Source of the DNA: JAFAYN01 sp963733105
GTDB taxonomy: Bacteria; Gemmatimonadota; Gemmatimonadetes; Longimicrobiales; Longimicrobiaceae
Assembly (NCBI GenBank): GCA_963733105.1
Contig: CAVTCB010000005.1
Location: 682,001 to 746,000, forward strand
Length of the DNA stretch: 64,000 nucleotides
Reading direction: 5' to 3'
The position numbers were made by a program, and so were the translations under genes. This document shows, one piece after another, positions 1 to 7,409 of this stretch (position 1 is its first letter; each line of letters opens with the position of its first letter). The notes under the pieces are model-generated. The model ran no database searches and was not told where the DNA came from. It saw only the letters and a program-made list of their open reading frames with translations.

Positions 1-251
1 CCGGGACGGCCACGCTGCTGGTGCCCCTGGCGGTGGCCGTCAGCGCCACGCCTTCCGCCGCGGTGCTCGTGGCGGTGTCGTCCTCGCTGGGCGTGCCCTT
101 CGTGATCAGCACTCCGCCCAACGCCATGGCCTTCGGGGCCGGGCTGCGCGCGCGGGACCTGCTCGTCCCCGGGCTGGTGATCATGGTCGCCGGCTCCGTG
201 CTGGTGGCGCTCACCGGCACGTGGGTGCTGCGGGCGGTCGGCGTGCCGTGA
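1..251 (+). CDS. C-terminus of DASS/SLC13-type anion:sodium symporter (partial)
   Basis: The reading frame is open at the left edge and ends with TGA at 249-251, so only about the last 82 residues are present. The visible part has two hydrophobic segments separated by the signature GVPFVISTPPNAMAFG, which matches the second substrate/sodium-binding loop of divalent anion:sodium symporters (SNT/SPN-type motif). The end, VLRAVGVP, closes the last membrane helix. From the family, this would import dicarboxylates, sulfate or a related anion across the inner membrane. The substrate cannot be told from this fragment. No downstream gene is close enough to suggest an operon. Confidence 0.75.
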   Translation, partial: GTATLLVPLAVAVSATPSAAVLVAVSSSLGVPFVISTPPNAMAFGAGLRARDLLVPGLVIMVAGSVLVALTGTWVLRAVGVP

Positions 252-370
252 GGCCGCCCGGCGGAGCGGCTCCGGCGAGGCGGGACCGGCCGGGCGAGGT
301 GGCCGGCGACTTGCGGCTCCGGAGGCGCTCCGTTGCTGCTGCTGTTCTCCCGGTCAGAGAGGGTGCGCCG

Positions 371-940
371 ATGGCGGAAGTCCTGGTGCAGTTCGATGCC
401 GCCGTGACCGACGCGGAGGGGCGGGGCTACGTGGCGCGGGTCTGCGGGCGCGAGGCGGAGGACGGGATGTGGGAGGGGTGGATCGAGTTCGACCCGCGGG
501 ACGGGGGGGAGGTCCTGCCCACGCCCCGCGAGACCCGGCAGCCCAACCGCGTGGACCTGGAGTACTGGGCCACGGGGCTGACGGCGACGTACCTGGAGGG
601 GGCGCTGGAGCGCGCCCTCCGTCCCCGGACGCCGGACCTGCGCCCGCGCCCGGTGGAGGCCCGGCCCGCCCACGACGGGCCCGCCCCGTCCTCGGCGGAA
701 TCCGGGCACGGCGGCGCGCCGCGCGGCGTCCGCCCCCGCGCGGTGCTGGACCCTTTCCACGTGTACGCCCAGGGGGAGGACGTGCTCCGGGAGGAGCTTG
801 GAGCGCTGGACGAGGGCCACCTGCGGAACATCGTGCGGGCGCACGAGCTGGTGGGGGAGGAGGAGCTGGACCTCCAGGCGGTCGGCCGCGCCGCGCTGGC
901 GGAAATGATCGTGGCCGCCGTGCGCAGGCGCGCGGGCTGA
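371..940 (+). CDS. Conserved hypothetical protein, 189 aa
   Basis: I chose the ATG at 371 because the residues from MAEVLVQFDAAV onward look like a normal folded N-terminus, while the longer upstream frame is Arg/Pro/Gly-rich. The N-terminal 85 residues are beta-rich and acidic (for example EDGMWEGWIEFDP and NRVDLEYWATGLT). They are followed by a Pro/Arg-rich linker of about 50 residues, then a helical C-terminal segment (VYAQGEDVLREELGALDEGHL) ending in MIVAAVRRRAG. There is no signal peptide or membrane span, so it is probably cytoplasmic. I do not recognise the family and assign no function. It is followed by a clear terminator hairpin, so it is transcribed alone. Confidence 0.6.
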   Translation: MAEVLVQFDAAVTDAEGRGYVARVCGREAEDGMWEGWIEFDPRDGGEVLPTPRETRQPNRVDLEYWATGLTATYLEGALERALRPRTPDLRPRPVEARPAHDGPAPSSAESGHGGAPRGVRPRAVLDPFHVYAQGEDVLREELGALDEGHLRNIVRAHELVGEEELDLQAVGRAALAEMIVAAVRRRAG

Positions 941-968
941 CCCGCCGCAGGTCCTGTCGTCGCTGCTG

Positions 969-1000
969 CCCCGGGCCGGAAACGGCTCGGGGCTTTCTTG
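969..1000 (+). terminator. Intrinsic terminator after the 371-940 gene
   Basis: A 10-bp stem CCCCGGGCCG / CGGCTCGGGG (one G-T wobble) with a GAAA loop is followed by CTTTCTTG. It separates the upstream gene from the lipoprotein promoter region. Confidence 0.75.
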
Positions 1001-1004
1001 CATC

Positions 1005-1045
1005 GTAAAAGTGGACAAGGTAGCCGGGGTGCTGTAACATACTGG
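1005..1045 (+). promoter_or_regulatory. Conserved AGTGGACA-type motif upstream of lipoprotein copy 1
   Basis: The sequence AAAAGTGGACAAGGTAGC at 1007-1024 is followed by CTGTAACATACTGGCGGATA. A near copy, CAAAGTAGACAACGTAGGC then CTGGCGGATA, lies upstream of lipoprotein copy 3, and AAAGTATACAACGTATAC lies upstream of the lipoprotein at 15476. The recurrence before paralogous genes argues for a shared promoter or operator. The binding protein is unknown. Confidence 0.5.
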
Positions 1046-1125
1046 CGGATACTGCGCGCCGCGCGGTATGGGGCGGAGCGCGATGCGCTCTCCCCGCGCT
1101 CACCCCCCTCACGAGGATTCCGCCC

Positions 1126-1426
1126 ATGAAGACCCGGTACACCCTGCTGGCCGCCTGCACGCTGTGCCTCGGCCTCGCCGCCTGCGGCGACACCTCCCTC
1201 CTCGCGCCGGCGAGCCCCAGCCACAATGGCTCTACTATCGGCTCCGGCAACCGCGCCGACAGCGCGACCGTCACCACCACGTCCGACGGGACGACCGGCG
1301 AGCGCGGCGGCCTCGGCTTCGGCTCCGGGCAACCGGATCGAGGACCCGACCGTCACCTCCTCGACAACGACGGCTGATGGCACCCCCACGGAGCGCAGCG
1401 GTCACACGGCCGGTTCTGGGAACTGA
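1126..1426 (+). pseudogene. Repeat-bearing lipoprotein, copy 1 (frameshifted)
   Basis: The product starts MKTRYTLLAAC with a hydrophobic core and the lipobox LAAC followed by GD, so it looks like an exported lipoprotein. The linker LAPASPSHNG leads into units ending GSGNR. After the second GERGGLGFGSG the frame is lost. An extra G near 1329 (GGCTCCGGGCAAC, against GGTTCCGGCAAC in copy 2) shifts the reading frame. Removing one base restores the rest of the protein, ending TERSGHTAGSGN at a TGA at 1424-1426, for about 99 residues and three repeat units. Copy 2 lies 61 bp downstream without a terminator, so the two are probably co-transcribed. Either the gene is broken or the sequence has an error at this base. 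Confidence 0.75.
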
Positions 1427-1486
1427 GCCAGCAGTTCGCGTCCAAGTCTGCCAACTCACGGCAACTCTTCAACGGAGGCGACAATC

Positions 1487-1916
1487 GTGAAGAACCGCTA
1501 CACCCTGCTGACGGCCGGCGTGCTGTGCCTCGGCCTCTCCGCTTGCGGGAACTCATCCCTCCTCGCGCCGGAGAGCCCCAGCTTCGATGGCGGATCATAC
1601 CATCGGCTCAGGCAACCGGGCTGACGGCGCGACCGTCACCACGACCTCCGACGGGACTACCGGCGAGCGCGGTGGTTCCACCTTCGGTTCCGGCAACCGG
1701 ATTGAGGACCCGACCGTCACCTCCTCGACCGGGACGACGGTCGACGCGGAGCGGGGAGGATACGGCATTGGCTCCGGGAACCGGACCGAAGGCACTACCA
1801 CGTCTTCTACCGAGCGGGGCGGCTTTACGGGTGGTTCAGGAAACCGGACGGAAGAGACGACCACCACTTCCACGACTCCGGAGCGCAGCGGCTACGGTTT
1901 CGGCTCCGGAAACTAG
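1487..1916 (+). pseudogene. Repeat-bearing lipoprotein, copy 2 (frameshifted)
   Basis: The GTG at 1487 is preceded by GGAGGCGACAATC, a good ribosome site, and begins MKNRYTLLTAG with lipobox LSAC. As read it stops at about 1624. One extra base in the sequence GGCGGATCATACCATCGG near 1592 shifts the frame; deleting it gives SFDGGS followed by five glycine-rich units. The restored protein has about 142 residues and ends PERSGYGFGSGN at the TAG at 1914-1916. Units are GSTIGSGN, GGSTFGSGN, GGYGIGSGN, GGFTGGSGN and SGYGFGSGN, with Glu-Arg before most of them and Arg after every internal one. The paralogue at 15476 is intact. A perfect 13-bp terminator stem follows. Confidence 0.75.
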
Positions 1917-1945
1917 CCTGCCGCACTGGTAGTTCCGCCAGCTAC

Positions 1946-1983
1946 AGAATCGCCCCGGACTGCTGCCAGCCCGGGGCGATTCT
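1946..1983 (+). terminator. Strong hairpin terminator after lipoprotein copy 2
   Basis: AGAATCGCCCCGG pairs perfectly with CCGGGGCGATTCT (13 bp) across a 12-base loop. The following bases (CATTG) are only weakly T-rich. It ends the transcript of copies 1 and 2. Confidence 0.65.
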
Positions 1984-1989
1984 CATTGT

Positions 1990-2055
1990 ACAAAGTAGAC
2001 AACGTAGGCGGCTGCCATTAGAGTACTAGACGATGCTGGCGGATATGATGCGGCA
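1990..2055 (+). promoter_or_regulatory. Conserved motif upstream of lipoprotein copy 3
   Basis: ACAAAGTAGACAACGTAGGC at 1990-2009 is followed about 45 bp later by GATGCTGGCGGATATGATGC. Both blocks match the region before copy 1 (AAAGTGGACAAGGTAGC and ACTGGCGGATACTGCGC). This is a presumed shared regulatory region; the function is inferred only from conservation. Confidence 0.5.
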
Positions 2056-2111
2056 GCCCCTAACGTTGGTGCGCGGAACATCTACCGCTCACCCCCTACA
2101 AGGACGTTACC

Positions 2112-2339
2112 ATGAAGACTCGGTGCACCCTCCTGGCGGCTTCCATGCTGTGCCTCGGCCTCGCTGCCTGCGGCGACTCCTCGCTTGTCGCGCCGAAGAA
2201 CCCCAGCTTCAATGGCGGGCATACGGATTCGGTTCGGGCAATCGGGCTGATACCACGACGACCACCTCCTAGCAACGACGATCGAGCGATGGACTGATGA
2301 CGGAGCGTGGAGGGCTACGGGATCGGATCCGGGAACTAG
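2112..2339 (+). pseudogene. Repeat-bearing lipoprotein, copy 3 (decayed)
   Basis: The start MKTRCTLLAASMLCLGLAAC carries a normal signal peptide with lipobox, then GDSSLVAPKNPSFNGG matches the conserved linker. After that the gene is broken in three ways. There is a one-base loss near 2222, after which the frame YGFGSGNRADTTTTTS appears. There is an in-frame TAG at 2270-2272. There is a one-base gain near 2322. With these repaired the C-terminus would be TERGGYGIGSGN, stopping at TAG 2337-2339. That stop shares bases with the stop of the convergent TPR pseudogene, whose reverse-strand TAG covers 2336-2338, so the pair has the same tail-to-tail layout as the modules at 16932 and 54532. Several independent lesions point to true decay. 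Confidence 0.7.
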
Positions 2340-3673
2340 CTCGTTGCACCGCCAGGAGCTGGTGCTTTTCCGGTTTGGCCCCAGGCGATCCGTCGCCTGG
2401 GGCTTTCCACTCCGCAAGCGGGCTGTGAACCGGCGGATATAGCAGATCCAGTCGCATCCTGGTCCGGCGGTTCCTGCTCTGGGGCTGCGGGAACCTGGAA
2501 TGCTATCTTTTCGAGCAAGCTCTGTAGCATCTCTCTCCAAAGCGCAATTCTTGCGCGTCTGTGCGGCCTCCAGAGCGCTTGTCGCATACTGCTGCTGCCT
2601 CGATCCCACTGTCCCCAAGACCGCGCTCCTTCTGCCAGGTGGATCAATGCGGCCGGCGCGAACTCGTCGTAAGTGTCGACAAGATGCAGATACTGCGTCT
2701 GCTCTGCCTCTTTGAAACGGTCTTGTTGTCTCGCGCCGGCAGCGGCCCAGGCAAGGGTGCCCCACACAACGATTGCGGTCTCGGGGCGCTAGAGATCCGT
2801 GGCAAGACCAGCTCCAGGAGAGACGATAGCCGGAGTGTAGTGATGCTTTCGTACGAGCAGGAAGGCGAAGTCGTGAGCGAGAGCAGGAAGTTGCGGATGA
2901 TGAAGAGGATAGAGCTTTACTGCTAAACGAGCATGCCTCTCAGCTTCGTGAGTACGCTCCTATTTCCGCACACATCAGGTCAGCAGGTCGTGATGTGCCT
3001 CCGCCGCCTGCCGCTCCCGTCCCGTGCTGATCGCCCGCTGCGCCGCCCGCTCGAAGTACTTCCGAGCCTCGTCGTAATCGCCCAGGTCCTTCATCAGGTT
3101 GCCGTAGCCAAGCTGTGCCCGGATGATCTCCTGCCGCGCCTTGTGGCGCACAGCGAGCCCCGACGCGCGGTGGTACCAACTCGCCGCCCGGTCGTCGAAC
3201 CCTCCCCTGCGGCACATCAGGCCAGCCTGATTCGCTCGCCCCGGGTCGTCCGGCTCCGCCACTGCCGCGGCTTCCGCGAAGAGCATCGCCACCTTCACCA
3301 GCGACCGCTCCTCCGCCCAGGCGTGCACCTCGTGGCACGCGTCCGCCAGCTGCCGCGCCTCCATGCGCTCCGGCGCGCGGATGAGCTGCGCGAACACCCC
3401 GAGCGCCTCCACCAGCTCCGGCGCGTGCACGCACCCCTGCCCCAGCCTCTCCCGCGCCTCCCGCTTGTCGATCTCGAACAGCCCCGCCCGCTCCTCCTGG
3501 ACGGTCTCCGCCCACGCGCGCACCCTGCGCAGCACCCTCCACAGGACCACCCCCAGCTCCGTCCCCGCCGCCTCCAGCGCCTCCACCTCGCGCGCCCACC
3601 CCAGCACCGGCGGCGGCAGCGTCAGGGTGTGGCGTCGGCCGGGAGCGGACACCGTCGCGGCGCTGTTTGCCAT
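2336..3673 (-). pseudogene. TPR protein of the lipoprotein-module family, broken by nonsense codons
   Basis: I take the ATG at 3673 (MANSAATVSAPG); an upstream start at 3751 is possible. The N-terminal part, with ELGVVLWRVLRRVRAW, APELVEALGVF and TPR-like helices, aligns closely with the intact 447-residue protein at 16932-18275. The frame stops at TGA 2975-2977. Reading on in the same frame gives a second stop about five codons later, then clear homology (RLAVKLYPLHHPQLPALAHDFAFLLVRK against the paralogue, written here in part), a third stop near 2790, and then VVWGTLAWAAAGARQQDR to the TAG at 2336-2338. The frame is the same throughout, so these are point nonsense mutations in one gene, not separate genes. 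Total length fits the family (about 445 codons). The product is presumably not made. Confidence 0.8.
2378..2403 (+). terminator. Terminator of lipoprotein copy 3, inside the opposing TPR gene
   Basis: GCCCCAGGCGA pairs perfectly with TCGCCTGGGGC across TCCG and is followed by TTTCC. It lies within the 3' coding part of the TPR pseudogene on the other strand. The other two convergent modules have the same arrangement. Confidence 0.65.
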
Positions 3674-3796
3674 GAGACCCCCCGGGTCGAAAAGAAGTGA
3701 ACGAACCATGAACCGGACCACACGATAACCGCGGGGCGCGCGACGCGCCACACTTTGATGCCGCTCCTCGACCGCTCCGAAAGGGCGCGGTTTTGC

Positions 3797-5275
3797 TCAC
3801 CTTTCCGTGCCGGAACGGCTCCTGGAGGTGTACAGAGTGTCCACCGCGAGGCCGGACGCGGAGAGCCGGTCGGCCTCCGCCGGACGGCGCCCCGGTCCAC
3901 GGACCGCCTCGTCGGCCCCGGGCCGCTCCGCCGCTCCCGCCGGCCCGTGCGGCCTCCCGATCCACCGCATCCCTCCCGCGCGCCTCCACAGCTCCTCCAG
4001 GAACCGCTCCGCCGCCCCGCGGTCCCCCCCGTTCCCCCGCGCCAGCGCCGCCTCCAGCGCCCGCTGCCCCGCGTGCTCCGCCAGCTCCGGGCGCTCCGCC
4101 GCCATGGCCGCCCACCCCAGCTCCAGGAAGGTCTCCGCCCGCCCGCGCTCCGTCTCGCGCCGCGCGTTCCGGCCCAGGAGGTCCCAGGCCCGGCTCCACG
4201 CCCGCTGGAACTGCTCCGCCGCCCCCGCCTCCGCCGCCTCCCGGGCGAGCACCGCCAGGAGCCGCGCCCGCGCCGCCGCCGGGCCGTGGAAGGGGAGCCG
4301 CTCGTCCCCCGGCCCCACGATCTCCGCCTCCGGGTCGCGCGCCAGCCGCCAGCGCACCCACCCCCGCCACAGCTCCGGCGCGCGCGGGTGGGCCGCGCCG
4401 TACACGCGCATCGCCCCGCGCGCCTGCGTCTCCGCGTCCTCCGGGATCCCGCCCCCGCGGGCCAGGTCGAACAGCCCGTGCAGCCCCGCCGCCTTCTCCT
4501 CCCGCAGCCCGCTCCGCCGCGCCCGCCGCAGCGCGAACAGGTAGAAGCGGCGCGCCACCAGCGGCTGCTCGCGGCGGGCGTAGATCCCCCCCAGCGCCAC
4601 GTTGGCGCGCGCGTACGCCAGGTTGCTCCGCTCCCGCCGCGCCAGCACCAGCGCGCGCCGCAGCCAGCTCTCCGCGCGCGCCTCGTCCCCGCGCGCCTTC
4701 TCCTTCCGCTCCGGCGTGAGCGAGAGCGCCAGCGCCAGGAGCCCCGCCTCCAGAGCCGGGTGCGCCTCCTCCGGCGTGGCCATCGCCGCCGCCTGCGCGA
4801 AGGTCAGCGCCGTCGCCGTGGCCCCCCGGCGTCCGGCCCACGCCGCCACGCCCAGGCACGCCGCCGCCACCTCCTTGGGTGCCGCCGACGCGGGGTCGCC
4901 CAGGAGGAGCGCCGCCAGGCGGGCCAGGAGCGGCTCCACCTCCGGGTGCGGGGCCGCGCGCTCCAGCGCGCCCAGGCGGCGCTCCAGCGCCCCCGTCGCG
5001 AAGATCCGGCCCCGGCCGTCCGGGGCCGCGCGCGACCACAGGTCCACGTCGTGCGCCGCCTGCCAGAGCGCCACCCCCGCGGGCTCCCGCAGCTCCGACA
5101 GGATCTCGGCGCCGGGGAGCGTCTCCCCCGTCGCGAACAGGAGGCCGGGAGGGGGCGGCGAGGGGCGCCCCCTGCGGCGGGTCGGACGGGCGCTCACCGG
5201 GCGTCCCCGGCTCGGTGGCAGGTGGAGAAGCGGCGGGAAAGGGGCTGCATGGGTCGCTCGCGGTAGCGGGTCCAC
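3797..5275 (-). CDS. TPR-like helical protein, divergent paralogue of the module family
   Basis: The 492-residue frame starts at a GTG at 5275; a shorter start at the GTG at 5197 is equally possible because neither has a clear ribosome site. After a Pro/Arg-rich N-terminus comes GAEILSELREPAGVALWQAAHDVDLW, which (shown in part) matches the family signature 'LGLVLWxxLRRVRLW' near residue 60. The remainder is a run of Ala/Leu/Arg helices with TPR spacing (for example WLRRALVLARRERSNLAYA and LEEKA-type pairs). No signal peptide or membrane span is present, so it is cytoplasmic. Unlike the other family members it has no lipoprotein gene at its 3' end. The upstream region holds two oppositely oriented copies of the AGTGGACA motif. 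The function is unknown; a peptide or protein scaffold role is inferred from TPR form only. Confidence 0.65.
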   Translation of the reverse strand: MDPLPRATHAAPFPPLLHLPPSRGRPVSARPTRRRGRPSPPPPGLLFATGETLPGAEILSELREPAGVALWQAAHDVDLWSRAAPDGRGRIFATGALERRLGALERAAPHPEVEPLLARLAALLLGDPASAAPKEVAAACLGVAAWAGRRGATATALTFAQAAAMATPEEAHPALEAGLLALALSLTPERKEKARGDEARAESWLRRALVLARRERSNLAYARANVALGGIYARREQPLVARRFYLFALRRARRSGLREEKAAGLHGLFDLARGGGIPEDAETQARGAMRVYGAAHPRAPELWRGWVRWRLARDPEAEIVGPGDERLPFHGPAAARARLLAVLAREAAEAGAAEQFQRAWSRAWDLLGRNARRETERGRAETFLELGWAAMAAERPELAEHAGQRALEAALARGNGGDRGAAERFLEELWRRAGGMRWIGRPHGPAGAAERPGADEAVRGPGRRPAEADRLSASGLAVDTLYTSRSRSGTER

Positions 5276-5359
5276 GGGATGAATTCGTGGACACCATGCT
5301 ACGCTCCGGAGGCCGCCTGGGGACTGGAGAATCCAGGCGGGAGAAGCCCGGCCGCGCCG

Positions 5360-5400
5360 AAAGTGGACACCGTGCGCAGATTGTCTACTTTGTCCACTTA
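5360..5400. promoter_or_regulatory. Paired AGTGGACA motifs upstream of the 5275 TPR gene
   Basis: On the plus strand GAAAGTGGACACC occurs at 5360-5372. On the minus strand TAAGTGGACAAAGTAGACAA occurs at 5400-5381, which itself holds two direct repeats (GTGGACAA and GTAGACAA) 10 bp apart. The inverted pair encloses about 10 bp. It sits about 90 bp upstream of the TPR start. It is the most complete copy of the motif shared with the lipoprotein genes. Confidence 0.5.
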
Positions 5401-5549
5401 TCGGCCCGGAGGTGCAGCATGGTGGCGGGTTCTATGTGTGCGCCCCACGGGTACGCCTTGTGCATGGCGCCCCCGGCCGTGCCCGTGGACGGGTAAGTGG
5501 AAGCAGCGCCCGTCGTTCCGCGTTTCTGATCCCCCGCAGGAGGTGCCGT

Positions 5550-6429
5550 ATGCCGGACCGCGACCCCAGGGAAGGCCCCACGCCCGACAGGGACGTCCCC
5601 CAGCAGGACCCGCCCGGGGTCGAGGCCGAGCTGAAGCCCCAGGCCGACCACGGCGAGGAGAGCTACCGCGGGTGCGGGAAGCTGGAGGGGCTCGCCGCGG
5701 TCGTCACCGGCGGGGACAGCGGGATCGGGCGCGCGGTCGCCATCGCCTTCGCGCGCGAGGGCGCGGACGTGGCCATCGGCTACCTGGGCGAGGAGGAGGA
5801 CGAGGACGCGCAGGAGACCCGGCGCTGGGTGGAGCGGGCGGGACGGAAGTGCGTGGTCCACCGCTTCGACGTGCGCGAGCCCGACCAGTGCCGCGAGCTG
5901 GTGAAGAAGGCTGTGGACGCCTTCGGGCGGCTGGACGTGCTGGTGAACAACGCCGCCTACCAGATGGAGCAGGAGGGGATCGAGGACGTCACCCCCGAGC
6001 AGCTGGACCGGACGTTCCGCACCAACATCTACGGGTACATATACATGGTGCAGGCCGCCCTCCCGCACCTCCGGGAGGGCGCCGTGATCCTCAACACCGG
6101 CTCCGTCACCGCGCTGGAGGGGAACGCCGGGCTCATCGACTACGCCGCCACCAAGGGCGCCATCCACACCTTCACCAGGTCGCTCGCGCAGAGCCTGGGG
6201 GAGAAGGGGATACGGGTGAACTGCGTGGCCCCGGGGCCGGTGTGGACGCCGCTGATCCCCTCCACCCTGGAGCCCGAGCACGTGAAGAAGTTCGGCCAGG
6301 ACTCCATCTGGGGGCGCCCGGCGCAGCCGGTGGAGATCGCCAGCTCGCTACGTGTTCCTGGCCTCCGCCGAGGCGCGCTACTACACCGGCGAGGTGCTGG
6401 CGCCCACCGGCAAGGGCACCTCGCGCTGA
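5550..6429 (+). CDS. SDR-family oxidoreductase (YhdF/YgfF-type), single frameshift near 6345
   Basis: The ATG at 5550 follows AGGAGGTGCC. The protein begins with a charged Pro-rich leader (residues 1-45), then the Rossmann motif TGGDSGIGRAVA, NNAAY, and the catalytic S/YxxxK region (TGSVTALEGNAGLIDYAATKGA), so the SDR tetrad is intact. The family reduces or oxidises alcohols and aldehydes with NAD(P)H; this subgroup is often tied to general stress. At about 6345 one extra base (GCCAGCTCGCTACGTG) shifts the frame. Removing it continues as YVFLASAEARYYTGEVLAPTGKG and ends at the TGA at 6427-6429, giving about 292 residues, the normal length. The LLM-class gene follows 11 bp later. The lesion may be a sequencing error. 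Confidence 0.85.
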
Positions 6430-6440
6430 GGGGGGGCGGA

Positions 6441-7409
6441 GTGCCACGCATCGGCTACCACTGCTCGCACGAGCAGTACCCCCCCAGCGAGCTGCTGCGC
6501 CTGGTGGTGCGGGCGGAAGCGGCGGGGTTCGAGTGCGCCATGAGCTCCGAGCACTTCCACCCCTGGAGCGAGCGGCAGGGGCACTCCGGCTTCGCGCTCT
6601 CCTGGATCGGGGCGGCGCTCCAGGCCACCTCCATCCCCATCGGCGTCCTCGCCATCCCGGGCGGGTGGCGCTACCACCCGGCGGTCGTGGCGCAGGCGGG
6701 CGCCACCCTGGCGGAGATGTTCCCCGGGCGCTTCTGGATGGCGCCGGGGAGCGGGGAGGCGCTCAACGAGCAGGTGGTCGGCGGGGAGTGGCCCGTCAAG
6801 GCGGAGCGCGACGCCCGCCTCCTGGAGGCGGTGGAGATCATGCGCGCCCTCTGGCGCGGGGAGACGGTGACGCGCCACGGGCGCATCCGCGTGGAGGAGG
6901 CGAAGCTGTACTCCCTCCCGGCCGCCCCGCCCCCGCTCATCGGGCCGGCGCTCACCCCGGAGACGGCGGAGTGGATGGGCGGGTGGGCCGACGGGCTCAT
7001 CACCATCGTGGGGGAGCCGGAGGGAATGCGGGCCATCGTCGACGCCTTCCGGCGCGGCGGGGGGGAGGGGAAGCCCGTCTTCCTGCAGGCGCAGCTCTCC
7101 TTCGCGAAGCGGGAGGAGGACGCCCTCCGCGCGGCGTGGGATCAGTGGCGCTCGGTGATGCTCCCCAGCCACGTGATCTCCCACCTGCGCACGCCGGCGC
7201 AGTTCGACGCCGTGGGCGAGGTGGTGCGGCCGGAGGACGTGAAGCGGAAGATGAAGATCTCCGCCGACCCGGAGTGGCACCTGGCATGGCTGCGGGAGTG
7301 CGCGGAGCTGGGCTTCGAGGAGATCAACCTGCACTGCGTGAACCGCGAGGAGCAGGAGCGCTTCATCGACGTGTTCGGCGAGCGCGTGCTCCCGGAGCTG
7401 CGCGGGTGA
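6441..7409 (+). CDS. LLM-class flavin-dependent oxidoreductase
   Basis: The GTG at 6441 is preceded by GGGGGGCGGA, 11 bp after the SDR stop. The 322-residue product begins MPRIGYHCSHEQYPPSELL and contains AGFECAMSSEHFHPW, GFALSWIGAAL, and PGRFWMAPGSGEALNE. These are typical of bacterial-luciferase-like monooxygenases of the TIGR03885/G6PDH-like F420-dependent branch. Such enzymes use FMN or F420; which one cannot be decided here. The gene overlaps the alpha-glucosidase start (GTG at 7406 inside the final codon and TGA), so SDR, LLM oxidoreductase and glucosidase form one tight operon. This suggests a carbohydrate or stress function, but no pathway is clear. Confidence 0.85.
   Translation: MPRIGYHCSHEQYPPSELLRLVVRAEAAGFECAMSSEHFHPWSERQGHSGFALSWIGAALQATSIPIGVLAIPGGWRYHPAVVAQAGATLAEMFPGRFWMAPGSGEALNEQVVGGEWPVKAERDARLLEAVEIMRALWRGETVTRHGRIRVEEAKLYSLPAAPPPLIGPALTPETAEWMGGWADGLITIVGEPEGMRAIVDAFRRGGGEGKPVFLQAQLSFAKREEDALRAAWDQWRSVMLPSHVISHLRTPAQFDAVGEVVRPEDVKRKMKISADPEWHLAWLRECAELGFEEINLHCVNREEQERFIDVFGERVLPELRG

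Noticed and set aside
1126..1916. Programmed +1 frameshifting in the lipoproteins
   Set aside because: No slippery sequence or common shift site; the added bases are at different places in each copy and the 15476 paralogue needs none.
2940..5297. A 785-codon minus-strand frame spanning both TPR genes
   Set aside because: Gly/Ala/Arg-rich with no motif, and it overlaps two frames with clear family homology. It is a GC-bias artefact.
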